From: Hybos culiciformis
Lineage: Eukaryota > Arthropoda > Insecta > Diptera > Hybotidae
NCBI GenBank assembly: GCA_964007475.1
Contig: OZ023273.1
Location: 24,787,557-24,851,556, forward strand
DNA length: 64,000 bases
Reading direction: 5' to 3'
Part shown: in pieces, positions 45,144 to 58,002 of the stretch
How positions within the stretch are numbered: position 1 is the first letter of the stretch
How the letters are laid out: every line of letters begins with the position of its first letter
Notes under the pieces: generated by a model
What the model saw: the letters and a program-made list of their open reading frames with translations, nothing else
Databases searched by the model: none
Told to the model about the DNA's origin: nothing
Position numbers and translations under genes: made by a program

Positions 45144-45853
45144 TGAATAACTATTAAAATTCTTTTTTTTAGCTTTTGCATTTGCAAAATCGTTAATAAG
45201 ATCACTTATTTCCATTTTGGCAGCTTCTTTGTGCTCAATACATAATAGCGACAGATCACGTAATCTACCTTGGTTGATAGAATTTCTTTTGTACTCCTTT
45301 ATGATTTTTAATTTACTGAATCTTTTCTTTACACACTAGCAACTGTGATTGGTAGAGTAAGAAATAACATTAATACTAAATATACTTCTGAAAACTCACT
45401 CTCCAAACAACCATATTTTTCTAGAAAGTTGAAAATTGTCTAATAGACATTGTAGCAGTCAAATCTTTTTCAATACATATTTCACTACTCACTATACTTG
45501 CGAATAGGAATTACACATGATACAAAAAACTCAATACAATTCTAATGTATTGAAAAAATATTATGAATCATATATTACACTCGTTTTTGAGTTTTTTGAG
45601 TTGCATTATTCTTATATGTATTGAATAAATAAAGTTTATTCACGAGTGATTTGTAATATAAGTGTACTCATGCATTTATCTGATGTGAGTTATACAAAAA
45701 AAAGAAAGCTTCGCTGCTGGATAATTAGTTTTTCATTCAACTTAAAGCTTGGTCTGAATCGATGAAAAAAAAAAACTGTATTACAAGGGGACCCCCAAAC
45801 TTAGAGGGCCCTTATGCCTTGTTTACTCTTGCTATATGGTAGCTACGCCACTG
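44966..45853 (-). mobile_element. 888-bp hAT-type element with transposase remnant
   Basis: Termini CAGTGGCGTAGCTA and its reverse complement (with small differences after 14 bp). 8-bp duplication TGCAGCAC at 44958-44965 and 45854-45861. The empty site GCGCAGCACATGTC is in unit 2 near 19913. On the minus strand 45333-45157 encodes a segment (RFSKLKIIKEY ... RLRDLSLLCIEHKEA ... DLINDFANAKA) typical of the hAT C-terminal dimerisation domain. Much of the rest is lost, so it is non-autonomous. Confidence 0.88.
45097..45142. repeat. (TAA)n microsatellite
   Basis: About 15 TAA units inside the hAT-type element; the poly-Tyr part of the minus-strand ORF derives from it. Confidence 0.95.
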
Positions 45854-46029
45854 TGCAGCACATGTCAAAACCTTATCTGACGGCATTTCCAAAACTCTAT
45901 ATTAGGTCTCGTATATCAATAGATTATTCGAAGACCTGGCAAAAAAAAGAATATTAACTTATTATAAGAATTTTCGTAAACTATAATGCAAAGTACAAAA
46001 ATTACAAGATAATACTTTTTTATATAATT

Positions 46030-47112
46030 TTAACTTCTTCGAGCATATTTATTTATCCAATCTAAATAATTTGCAACATTTACAAACATATCAGGTGTTT
46101 GACTTCCACAAGCTCTTATGCCGAAACTGGTAGCACCTGCCAGCTTGCCATTATATACAGCCGGTCCACCTGAATCACCATAACAAACGCCATTTCCCAC
46201 CTTACGACTAAAGCATAATATTTCTTTTCTCAATATTCCAGTTAAACTGAAACACTCTCTTTTCGACATTCCTGTAACATGATTATATTTCAAAACTTTT
46301 GAAATTTTTCCTTTTTCTGCATCTTTTCCCCATCCTGAAACAGTAATTTGTGCTCCAGCTGGTATTTCATCCACATTCAGCTCAATTTTTTTCACTTTGT
46401 CAGAAAATATAAATGGCTCTATAATTTCTAACAAAGCAATATCATTTAATAATAAATTATTCGAAATTTTATATTCTTCATGAGCCCTGATACTTTTCAC
46501 ATTGCGTACAATCCGTTTCTCATCACTTAAATCAACAACTCCGGCAAAAATTTTTATATTTTCAGGAAGTGTTCTGAGAAATAAAAGGCAAATAAAGAAA
46601 TATTCATATTTTTATAAAAGTCCATATAAAATCAGAAGGTAATTAAAATTATATTCAATTAATTACATTTATAACATTAGTACATTTTAAAATTTTTGAA
46701 TAACATAATAAATATAATTTTATATATAAAGTAAGATTTTGTTTTCCAATTTAACATTATATTTAACCCAAACATACATATTTAAATAAATTTGGCTATA
46801 CTCAATTTCCAAGCGAACAATATTTAATCTTCTAGATTCTAAATGTTATACTCACAATATTCCATTATTTGATACACAATGAGCTGCTGTTAAAATAAAA
46901 CTTTCAGAAATTATTGAACCACCACAAAAACCTCCAGAATTTCCAAGCTTCAGATAAACTTGATATGGAAACTGATTTTTAGTTGCAGAAAATCCTCCAA
47001 CAATTCTATTTGGAGAATCACCAAAAATTTCAACCATATTGTTTAATTCAGCTCCACGAGAATAATTGAATACTAAACTAAAAATAATGAATAAATTAAA
47101 AACTTGAAACAT
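46030..47112 (-). CDS. Secreted chymotrypsin-like serine protease B3 (intact)
   Basis: Exons 47112-46856 and 46573-46030 join in frame (donor GTGAGT, acceptor TTTCTCAG, 282-bp intron) to give 266 aa. N-terminal hydrophobic signal (about residues 1-20), propeptide ending NR, IVGG at 37, TAAHC with His78, NDIALL with Asp130, GWGK, and YGDSGGPA with Ser220: a full triad. Gly lies six residues before the Ser, pointing to chymotrypsin- or elastase-like specificity. The Arg before IVGG predicts activation by a trypsin. It is the only B copy with a start codon and promoter. It is clearly divergent from A3, so the A/B split is old. Confidence 0.92.
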
Positions 47113-47195
47113 TTTTTTGTAATTTTCTTTAAATTCTTATAACACGATAAAAATTTTAAATTAAACTGATTTATCTTAAAATTGAAATCTTTCTT

Positions 47196-47203
47196 TTTAT
47201 ATA
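47196..47203 (-). promoter_or_regulatory. Probable TATA box of B3
   Basis: TATATAAA on the minus strand, about 84 bp upstream of the ATG, a spacing close to that of the A genes. Confidence 0.5.
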
Positions 47204-47580
47204 AAAAATTTTCTGTATACGCTTTTTCTGGATTAAGAAAATATATATACATATATTGTAATATTTAGGTTATCTTGATTATCTTGAACATAAGATAAAA
47301 AAATATAATTATATAAGTTAAGGTTAAAGATACACAGAGAAAAATAAGGTCGTAACGTTTACGTCAAAAAAGTTCGTTATTGAAAGTCTCGTTAAAATAA
47401 CGAAAATTTAAGAAAACGTAGATTTTGATAACGTAAATTTCGTATTTTTTCACATTACAGAAATACTAACCTTTTTTAGTACTCGTTAAAGAAGTTCGTT
47501 AATCGTTAAATACGGGAAAGAAACATTTCAATCCATACAGAACTTATATTTTCCATTTTACACATTGCCGTAAATTTAGT

Positions 47581-47650
47581 TTATAGCTCAGTGGCAGAGT
47601 TGGTGGATTGCAATGTTTAGGACAGTGGTTCGAATCCACAAGCGGGCATA
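47581..47650 (+). ncRNA. tRNA-like sequence inside X2
   Basis: A box TAGCTCAGTGGCAGAGT and a good T arm (GTGG-TTCGAAT-CCAC), with TTGCAAT in the anticodon-loop region. The acceptor and anticodon stems do not pair well. It is followed directly by AT/A-rich sequence, as in a tRNA-derived SINE. Confidence 0.65.
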
Positions 47651-47871
47651 AAAAAAATTATTAAAAAAAAAAAATAAAAAACTTTTAAAAATAAATAAAT
47701 AAAATTAATAAATAATAAAAAAAAAATAAATAAAATAAAAAAAAAAAAAAAAAAATAAAATAAAAAAAAAAATTAAAAAAAAAAAATTAAAAAAAAAATT
47801 AAAAAAAAATAATAAAAAAAAAATTAAAAAAAAAAAAATAAATAAATAAAAAAATAAGTAATAAAAAAATT
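47651..47871. repeat. A-rich low-complexity tract
   Basis: Nearly pure A with TAA/AAAT interruptions, directly 3' of the tRNA-like sequence. Confidence 0.9.
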
Positions 47872-48062
47872 TTATTTTTTGAAATTGCGGTGTTTTTTTT
47901 TGCTGATGAATTTGAAAGGTTTTTGGTTTTCGGTATAACGAACTTTTTTAACGAACAACGTTCTTTTTTCAACGAAATGTTCGTATGTGCAATATCAACG
48001 AAATTTTCGTTAATTTTAACGCATTTTTTAGTTTTCAGTAAGAGCAAATTTCTTTCTGTGTA

Positions 48063-50933
48063 GCTTTATTGAGTAAATATAAATAATTGAACTTTTGAAA
48101 AATTCAGAACAATATGGAAATCTATTACATTAGTTATGAATTTATGATAAAAGAAAATAAAGAGTTGAAAGTATAATTTTTTTCCTTTAAAGCCATCAAC
48201 AAGTGTAAGTGTATAAATATTTCTCTTTTTTTAATCGCAAAAGTTTCAATTTTAAGCAAAGTTCTACTTCACTTTATAAAAATCCACAAAAAAAATATTT
48301 TTAAAAATCAATTTATAATTTTATTATTTTTTTTTTTGATTTTATTTTATTAAACAAAAAAAAAAACGCAAATTCCAACTTAAATCCTTGAAAAAAGTAT
48401 CATCTTCTAAATTCAAAATTTATAGAAAAGTTTTCGATATACATACATATATTTTGTATTTTCCATAACTTTAATATTCTATCAAGTAAAATAATATTTT
48501 ATTACATAATATTATAATATTCCTAGTTTATATTCAATAAAAATAAAAAATATAATAATAATAATGCAAATAAAAACAAATCTGTGTCATTTGGGAAAAG
48601 TGTCTACTTTCAATATTGCTTTCTTCAAAAATTTCATATAATTTTGTACACCTTCTTAGAATTTTTTTTTTTTTTATTTAGGTTTATGTTTTTATTTTTT
48701 CTCTGAAACTTTAGAGCTTGAGGAAAATCCTTAGGAAATTATATAAATAAACATAATATAATAAAATATGGATGGAATAAATTTTTGTATTTTATATAAA
48801 AAAAAAAAAACACAAATGTTTAAATTCAGTTTACGAACTTTTAATTAGTTTTCTGTCAACTTTATGAGATAATCCCAATTAGATAACTTTTAAGGACATA
48901 ATTTTTTTTTTTTTTCAAAACGGATTATAATTTGTATACAACAAATTTGGTCTTTTTTTATTAAAAAAAAAAAAAAAATTAAGGTATTGGAATTAAGATA
49001 ATTAATAATATTTTTATTTTGTTTTTTGGGTTTATTTTTCTACATCATTACAGCGAGAGATTCATTATCTTTTAGTTCTTATTCAAAATATTTATGAATT
49101 ATGTGCGTTCAATTGATTTCTACTGAAAGGCATTCTAATTTTAATTTAGAAAAATCGAAAACACAAACTGTAACATTTTAAGCATAATAACTTATTAAAT
49201 GCGTATAATAATAAAATAATAAATATTCCAAAATGCACTTCCAATCTGTTCTGGATTAGAATTACTAATTCCATAAGAGTTCATATAATTTTACATAGCT
49301 CCAATTTTCAGTCTTCAACTAATTCTGTAACTAGTTTGCTTCACTTCATTATAAACTTAACTCTGGAAAGTTATACCAGAAACTTTCTTTTATTCAATTT
49401 GAAAGTTTTAATATGGATTTTTTTTAATAAATATAACTCTGAATAATAGTTAAACAGAATAAATAATTTATCGAATTGTTAAAAGTAGTGGTTCATTTCA
49501 TATAATGTAATAGCCAAGTAGTTATAATAAAATTAGTCGATTATTTTCATTACAATGTCATTTGTACAGTTTATTTATATAAATTGTTAAAAACAAAAAA
49601 CGCACTAACTACAGCCATCATTATAATTAAATTAAAATTATTCTAATTTTATAAAGTAACATTCATTTTACAAAATAAATTATTTGAAAACCAAGAAATA
49701 AAAATTTCAATTAAATTCGAACTTAATGAAAATTGAAATGTTGTTGAATTACCTCCAAATTATAATGTACAAGCTATATATGCATTTCGAATGATTTCAA
49801 TAAAATTATTTGAATTCATAATATATGTACATATATTATGTAAATATTTGAATATTTTTTTGAAATAAATATATTTTTTATATAAGATATAAATAAATAC
49901 AAAAATATATACCCAATAGGTATATATGTATAATGGATGTACATATGTATATATTTATTTATAAAATAAAATGATATTGGTTAATGAAAATGTCATTTGA
50001 AATTATTTCATTTCTAAGTTTATGATATGAAAATAAATAATAAGAAAGTTTTCTCATTAAAAATATAAAATAATATTATTTTTTCTTCTTTTGATTAGAT
50101 ATTTTTCAGTAGTATAAATGTTAAGTTTTTGAACTCATATAATTTTCTTAAATGAAAATGAAAAGTAACTGCAAATTTAAAACAAAAACTAATAAAATTA
50201 TAGAATACTATTTCTTTTAAAATTTTGGTTTGGAAAAAAGTTTTTTTTAAGACAAAAAATTAGATTAAAATTTTTTTTTTTTTTATTCTGAATACAAACT
50301 ATGAACATACTAAAATTCACACTACTGCAGATTCAAAATACTAATGGCATAAAAAAATAACAAACTCGTTCATAATATGGTATCATGTCATATCCACACA
50401 CTTTTGTAATGTCAAAATCAATATCAGATTGGACTGGACTCAAGCTGAACTTGTGTTCGTGTTCTTATTAAACTACTTGCTATAATTACACCTACAACAA
50501 AAAAATAATAACAAATTTTTCTTCGAATCATGAAGTTGGTTAGTTACAGGATTGTCATTATTATTCTTCTTGTACAAAGAAAATTTTATCTAAGTTATTT
50601 ATAAAAAATCTACGTATCTTAAATGGTAAATGGAAGTTCCCTACTTATGAGATTAGAGGATAAAATAAGAAAATTATTCGACTTTCCCTTGTAGGTACCA
50701 AAAATAAAATCCAAAACTTTTAAATCAATTTAAAATCATTATAATAAGAAACTTAAAATTGTCATAACATAACACTATATACAAATATGTATATTTAACT
50801 TTTTTTTTCTCCAACATATGTTACACATAACTTTATGGAAAAACCTCAAAAAATTATTCTTATCGGAAACTTTTTAATTTTTAAAGTTTAAGGAATAATG
50901 TATGAAATATTTTATATTGTTATTATAAGAGTA

Positions 50934-50967
<34 letters not shown>

Positions 50968-53900
50968 AAGATTTTTTTGGAATTAAAATGAATCAAGCTC
51001 AATTTTGATAATATCGAATTAATAAGAATTAAAAATGTTTACTTAAATTTAGAACGTAATCGAAATTTTTTTTTATTGTTTTAATATTTTCGTTTTTTTT
51101 TACCTATTACATGGTACTACAACTTCAATATTGCGATAAATAGATGTTTTTTTGTTTAGTTTTAGCATAAAAAACAAAATTAATTCACAAACTGACAAAT
51201 GGCAATTTCTATTTTAACATTATATAAGTATTATTTTATTGTTAAGTTATCGGCCATTACGGCACCGTCAACTGATAACTGTAGAAAAGGCTTCCAGTAT
51301 AAGAAAAAAAAATTCTAAAAATTTTATGTCATACATATACAACATTTATACTATTATATCATAATCATTTTATTTTTATTAAAGTCGTTAAAATGGTAAA
51401 AAATATAAATTGTTAAAATCTCTAAAACATAATTCTCTGAAATGTATTATTGACATTTTTTTTTTTTTTATTATTAAAACCCTTAAAAAATTAATGATAT
51501 TCTTATTTCAATATTAAAATCTACATTTATAATATTTTAATTTTTAATTACGTCTACTACTTTGAATTTGAAATTATATTATTTTTATTATCCTTATAAA
51601 TGGTCCTCCAGGCGCTAGTTAATTAAAATTAAGCAAAGACATTTAATTGTGTTATACATAAAAAACATAAATAAATAATTTAATTCTGTTGGCTTAATTT
51701 TGCCATTTCGATTCAATATCAAATTTAATGTTAAAAAAAAAAAATATGTATATTTATTAAAAGAAGAAATTTCATATTTTATCTCTTTCCCTTTCAATAA
51801 ATGAAAAATATTTGTACATTAAAATGCCTCTACATAATATAAAAAATGTTTACAAACAAAATAATAAAAATCTTGCCTTCCCTTATTTTTATTTTTTTTA
51901 TATTTTCACTAGATTTTTCGATCATTCTTTTCAATCATTTCTAAGGAAAAAATTTTAAAGGACAAAATTATAAAATTAGTAAAAAAAGTTGCCTTCATTT
52001 TTGAATCCACCGCGGAAGTGGAAATACACACGAATTTTCAAAAAAGTTTTAAATTTTTGCCTCTCATCAAAAGTTTTAATATATTTCTTAACTTCAATTT
52101 TCGCCCTGATGAAGTTTCAAAAATAAATAAATAAAGAATAATTATCAAATCCAACATTGAAGAGAGACATAGAAAAACTTAATACTAATTACCACGAATA
52201 TGACGAACCTATCTTCTGTATGCAAACAAATAAATAAAATCGAATATTAAATGGAATCTAAAGATTCTTCATTATTTATCAATTTTGCATGGTTTTATAT
52301 AATTTTATATAAATAGAATATGTACATTTTCATTTATTCAAAAATAAATATCGGTTTAAAATTTTTTTTATTACATGAGATAATGTTCAACTAGGGTGTA
52401 ATAATTTTTAACAAAAGTTTGTCATTTGTACAATATTGTATTTAAAAAGGTAAAAATTCATGTGAAAAAATATCCTATACTATATATTTATAATAATACG
52501 AATTGTGTATATACAGATATTTTAACCATAATACCAACATCATAAAATGTATGTTTATATACCTTTATGTTCAAAATGGAAATGTTTTTATAACACTACT
52601 ATGTCGAATGAATGAGATATTTTTTTTTTTTTTTATTGTACGGTGCCAGTAGTAAAATTTAATGAATTAATATGTATTTCGTTTGATTTTAATATTACGT
52701 ATCACCTTTGGGTATTTTTTCTTATAAGATCGATTATAGACTGAATTTTGTACTAGATGTATTGAAATATTTATGCTTATTAATTAAGAATATAATACAA
52801 TTTTATTAAACATCATAATACGTTATATTGTATGTTGTGCTAATAATAAAACTTTTTACTTTGTACCTACATCTACTGTTTTATTGTTGCCCCATTTTTA
52901 ACTTTAAAATAAAAGATAGTAAAAAATGTTATTAAAAGTATGATGATTAGAATTTTGGTTTTAATATAAATTAGATGTTTCGTGATTAAGAAGATGAATA
53001 AAATAATATTTTTTTTCATCTTATAGTTTGTAGTTCTATAATCTATAGGATCTACATAAGTGATATTAGAACTTTATTTTATGAAAAAATTTAAAAAAAA
53101 TAATAACTATTAGCTTTTATTAAGAAAATAAATTTATATTTACTAAAATTAGTTATTCTCCTTATTTTATAATCATTTTTTATAATCATTATTCCCTTTT
53201 AGCAAAATGAACAAAATTTTGTCTTCATATTTAGAATTTTCTAAAAGAACAATTAATTCGAAGAACAAAATAAAATAAAAAGAATTTAAAAAAAAAATAC
53301 ACAAAAATTTTCCTCGAAATTGGCTATTTAAAAATATATTTGCCTAGTACTGTGTACTGTGTATATAGGTGCCATACCATAAGGCTACAGGTCTCAGCAT
53401 CGGTGGGGCTACATCGGTGGGGCAAACTTTCTCCGACTGCGACCCCCCTTCTTTAAATAAAAAATTATTCGACCCCACCTAGCAAAATAAAAAAAACTCT
53501 TCAAGAAAATTTTTTAACATTTTTAATTTAATAGCATGAATTAAAAACTATAATTAAAAAACTGTTCTTATATTGAAGTTGAGTTAAAATATCTAAAAGT
53601 AATGACAAAGAAATTATAAATGGTGCTTCATTCCATAGCTACTCTAGCAACCGATGAACAAACCCTGAACTACAACAGGTATTATCATGTATACGATATC
53701 ACACTTGTAAATCAAACATTACATATGTTATTCAAAATAAAACATTTGTTGATGCCATTGCTATTTTTTCACCAACATTATTGAGTTTATAAAACATTTA
53801 TGCTAAAACCAATATAATTTTAGGCATAACATAACTATGTAGCTGTATCATGTATACATTTATTTCTAAAAATTTCTAAAAAAAAAAAAATCTAGTTTCA

Positions 53901-56844
53901 TATTTTCTTTCTGCTCTATTAACTTTAATAACTAATGAAAATTATTTAACTTAATTTTATCATCCATCGGTCATGTATTCTGGTTACGTTATTTAAAAAA
54001 AAAAAAAAAACATATAATCGAAAATATTTTCTCCACATAAAATTACATAAAAAAAAAAAAAATACTGAAAATAACCAGATAGCTAATTTGACCTTAACCG
54101 ATTTTATATTTCATCATAAATTTTCAATGAATTTTTATTATCAGCAAGCTAACAATGTTCAAAAAAAAAAAAAAACAAGTATCCCCAGAAAAAAAAATAT
54201 GAATGAATTTATCTATTTTTTTTAATTATTTTTGGATATTTTATATATCCTTGTAAAATTTTCCTTTTTTTTTTTTTTTTTTGCTGTAACACAGTTTTCA
54301 AACAGAGAAAAATAGCAGAAAATATTGCTCCAAACCATTTGGGACATTATTTCTAATTTTATCGCATGTTCAAATCTACTAAAAATGGTTTTTCTTTTCA
54401 TTTTTTCTTCTTTTTTTTTTTTTTGATATTTTTGAAATTTCACGTATCCTGAATTTTTGATCCTTTTTTCAATTTTTGTTCTTTTTTTGATCACATTTGT
54501 CGTCCCCCGATTTCTGTTAAATTCAAATGACATGACAAGTCCCATTGGGATCAATGATTCTAAACATAAAATAAAAATTCACTTTTTTCTTTTTTCTTTT
54601 TTCGTTATTATGTACATATGTACTGTATATGTTTTCCAGGTACCTTTCGCTATATTTTCATTGAATAATTCTACAAAAATTTTCAATTCCATCTGTAAAT
54701 ACAAAAATATATAGCTTAAGGATACAAACAAGAAATATAAATTTTTTATTTTGGATTTAAACAAAGTAACTAGACTACAAATAAGAAAAATGTAAAAAAA
54801 AAAAGTTTATGAAAATATAAAACAAAAAAAAAATAATAAAACTAAAAATAATTTTTCTTTATATTTAATTGTCGAAATTTATAGCTTAAGGATATTAAAG
54901 CTATACTTTATTACATAAAATTGATAAATTGAATACGTTGTAAATTAATTTTATGACAACATAAGATTCATTAAGCTTTGGAACCCAGACCTGAAAAATA
55001 AAATATACCATTTATGTTTCCTTTTTATGCAATTATTGAAATATTGATTAAAAAATTGGGAACTGAAACACGCTGACTTAGATAACGCTACCTTTATTTT
55101 GTCACTATTGTATGTGACATAAATAGTACATATTTGAAGAACATTTTAAATCATAAGTTAAACAAAAAAATTATGGAACTTGATGGCAAAATTATATTTT
55201 AGTTTTTCAAAATACTGCAATTTTTATTCAAGTCTTGAAAACAGAATATTATTTTGAAAGAAACTATCAGATATGGATATTATCGACAAAATGCGTTTAA
55301 AAAAAAACAAATCTCTCATATAATAAATGTTGCGGTCCAACATATAAATTCCAATAACTTCAACAGTTATGTTGAAGTGAAAACTTTTACTGCCACAACA
55401 TATTTTATCCAGAAAGACTTTATAATATTTTTCTCCTTTCATCAACTGAAATATATATGTATAAATTTTTTTTTCTATTTTCTTCTTTATTTTTTTTTAT
55501 TTTTAAAGGATCAAAGAACTTTTTTTTTTCTACTTTCATTCTTTACAATATTTACATTTTATTATTCCTTTATTTTGATATACATATTATATAAAACAAA
55601 ATAAAAGAAGAAGAAAATGAAAAAAGTTTCCTATACTACTCATGTAATGATACTAACCCAATTTGCAATGGGATTTTCAATGTTTTCTGATGTTTTTTCT
55701 TTTTTCTATAAAAAATAAACTTTACATTTTTCCAAGATACAACAAAAATAGAAATAAAAATATGTACAAACATGTACATAATGTACATCTATATCTACCT
55801 ACAATACATAATGTACATTTTTTGAATAAAATCGAAGTAAATTTTTAAAGAAAAATATTCCGAATTTCTAATTTAATTATATAATTGGGTAGGATCAAAC
55901 TTTAACTAAGTAATCTTTCACAAAAATGTTATCACTGCTAGGTATTCGTAGAGACCTTAATGGCAATTAACACAAGGCCAATTAACATTATTTCACGGCC
56001 ACACAAGAACGTTACTATTATTTAGTGGCAGCGAAGCGAAAAGTGTGAGAAATTTTTAGTGAAAGGACAAAAACGAAGAAAATTTTTGTATTTTTTTTTC
56101 ACCTATTTTTTGTTTGTCATTTCAATCAAAATTTCCTCCATCGTAGCGAGAAAACTCAAAAATCTTGAATTATCTACAGTCAAACAGTCAGTTTGTGTTA
56201 TGCAAATGTCAGTGCTAAGTCAATTAAAAAATGAAAATGTGGATTTTTTTTTCACCAAGTTTGTGACGTCACTTATTCTGAAAATAATAAGAAATTCGAC
56301 AAAATAAATGATATACTTACCATTTTCCTTCGTTTAAATTAATTACTTCAAAATTTTGATTATTTTGTTTTTAAAAAAAAGTTTCCATAGTTCCTTCGTG
56401 AAATCATACTATACTACAAGTATAATTTGTATCGGTTCTAGGCTGTCTAAATCGATCGGCCTTGGGATTTCGGAAAATTTATGAAACTTGAACTTTTCAC
56501 ATGAGAAAAGGTTGTATCAAATTCGACAACGTATTTCAATTTCCTTCACTGTATAGTATAACAGTGTTCCAAAAAAAAAATAGTAAAAATTAATATCTCG
56601 GACCTGGCATACAATTCAAGTATTGCGCAAAATGTTTAAAATAAAAAATTTTAATATCTAGCTCATCTTGGGCTCAACTTATTATTTACATTGAATATTC
56701 AAACTAATCCCGAAAAAAAATAAGTAAAAAACGAGTTTTCAAAAAAACTGAGGACAAGCCGCATGAAAAAGTAGAAAATAACTTTTTCTTCACACACAGA
56801 GTTGGACTCAGATTTTTTGATACAATGAAACTTTAAAAAGTGTT
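48063..56844. other. Long unique AT-rich region without recognisable gene
   Basis: No ORF here has a recognisable domain; those at 51615, 54222-54764 and 55224-55848 are short, overlapping on both strands and rich in Phe, Lys, Ile and Tyr. It contains a TTA microsatellite (50934-50961), many homopolymer runs and a GC-richer patch at 53385-53480 (CATCGGTGGGGCTA then CATCGGTGGGGCAAAC, and CTGCGACCCCCC) that resembles a hAT end but lacks a partner. It could be intergenic, an intron or a long UTR of a gene outside the window. Confidence 0.5.
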
Positions 56845-58002
56845 GATGGAAAATTCTCGGTGTTTTTTTTTCCTCCAAACACAACACCATTGTTACAGCC
56901 ACTCGATCAGCAAGTAATTAAATCATTGAAACAACGGTACAAAAAACGATTGTTGTTGAATGTTGCTGCAGAATCATTTAGTAGTTTGATCCAAAATTTA
57001 AAAAATCTAAATTTAAAAGATGTTATTTTTATGCTAACAGATGCTTGGAATGATGTGCCAAAATCTGGAAACATTTGTTTTCATCCTATGACGATTTGTT
57101 ATTTAACCTACCACCTGATCACTTCAATGAAGATGATGATATTTCATTGATACAATTATACCGACATGTAGCTACAAACAGCGGTCTGTCAAACGATCAA
57201 ATTATGGATTGGGCATCAGGTATTGCTGAAGAATCACAATATATCCTCTTATCACAGATGAAGATATCACAACCAACATTATATGTGCAACTATCAACAA
57301 TGAAATACCAGTGGCCACAGATATTAATAATATGATAAATGCGTTTAATACCACTCTAGTATGGGCTGAAGCAAATAATCTCGAATATCATGAAATTTTA
57401 CTGTTAAGAAGACTTATAACTTCGCTACACTTCAGGTTAGCAACCATGAATTTCTTGGTTTTAAAGTAGGTTGGCGAATGGGGTGACACACTTATAAAAG
57501 ATGGTTTGGTTTGAAATTAAAAAAAAATTCTTTGTAAAATTAAAAAAAAATTCTTTGTAAAATAAAATTTTATTTTTTCGTAATTTAAAAAAAAAAATTA
57601 ATTTTTTTAATTTAAAAAAAAAATGGAAAATAAAAATAATATTCAATTTTTTTTTTTAAATATTTTAATTTATTTTCTTTTTTGACAACCTACAATTTAT
57701 TATTATTTTTTTTATATCGAAGCATTTTAAAGTATTATTTTTTCTATAAATTTTCTGCAAATTGACAGGTTATACCTTTTTTTTTTTTGAAATGCAATAA
57801 AACTATGTAGTAAAATTTCTAGGTTTGTGTCGAACCTACTTTCAAACCATGAAAAAAAAAATAAAAAATTTATATGGCAAACCAAGTAACAAACACAGAA
57901 CGAACCCATTTTTTTCTGCAAAACATGGAATTCTGTGTTTGTAACCTGAAGTGTAGCGAAGTTATAAGAGAAAAGGCAGTTTTTAAAAAATTTAAATAAT
58001 GT
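56845..58002 (+). pseudogene. pogo/Tigger-like (CENP-B/jerky family) transposase remnant
   Basis: The C-terminal part of a DDE_1 transposase spread over three forward frames. Frame 1 (to about 57080) has PPNTTPLLQPLDQQVIKSLK and MLTDAWNDVPKS, classic for the family. A frameshift leads to an acidic segment (PPDHFNEDDD, about 57110) and a second to the INAFNTTLVWAEANNLE segment (57330-57390). The frame then reaches LLLRRL, where a 542-bp inverted-repeat element interrupts it; coding resumes in frame at about 57967 (REKAVFKKFK, stop TAA). The N-terminal DNA-binding domains and first catalytic Asp residues are missing. Confidence 0.85.
57420..57961. mobile_element. 542-bp inverted-repeat element inside the pogo-like remnant
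   Basis: Perfect 20-bp ends CTTCGCTACACTTCAGGTTA and reverse complement. TTATAA on both sides (57414-57419, 57962-57967). Collapsing the repeat restores an open reading frame in the host transposase, so the duplication is TATA or TTATAA rather than plain TA. Interior AT-rich with a few inverted A/T tracts; no ORF of interest. Confidence 0.8.

Larger units (their letters stand above)
21026..46991. repeat. Tandem cassette unit 3 (protease A3 + B3), enlarged by insertions
   Basis: Same order as units 1 and 2, but about 26 kb long because of the MULE, hAT, TTAA, TA, TAA and tRNA-like insertions described separately. It carries the canonical A3 and B3 genes and runs into unique sequence beyond 46991, so it is probably the edge, and perhaps the ancestral copy, of the array. 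Confidence 0.75.
47333..48060 (+). mobile_element. TA-flanked inverted-repeat element with tRNA-like cassette, copy X2
   Basis: 728 bp. Termini CACAGAGAAAAAT and (reverse) CACAGAAAGAAAT; TA at 47331-47332 and 48061-48062. AACGAA/TTCGTT-rich subterminal regions flank a tRNA-like sequence (47581-47650) and a long A-rich tract. Compare X1 (30394-31658): same kind of termini, TA flank, and the cassette in the same place and orientation relative to one end. Confidence 0.7.

Noticed and set aside
47651..47871. Poly(A) tail of a retrocopy or LINE
   Set aside because: No reverse transcriptase or processed gene lies upstream; the tract belongs to the tRNA-like cassette of X2.
53385..53480. Possible hAT element end (GGTGGGGCAAAC, GCGACCCCCC)
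   Set aside because: No partner inverted end or 8-bp duplication could be found nearby, so it is only mentioned in the regional entry.
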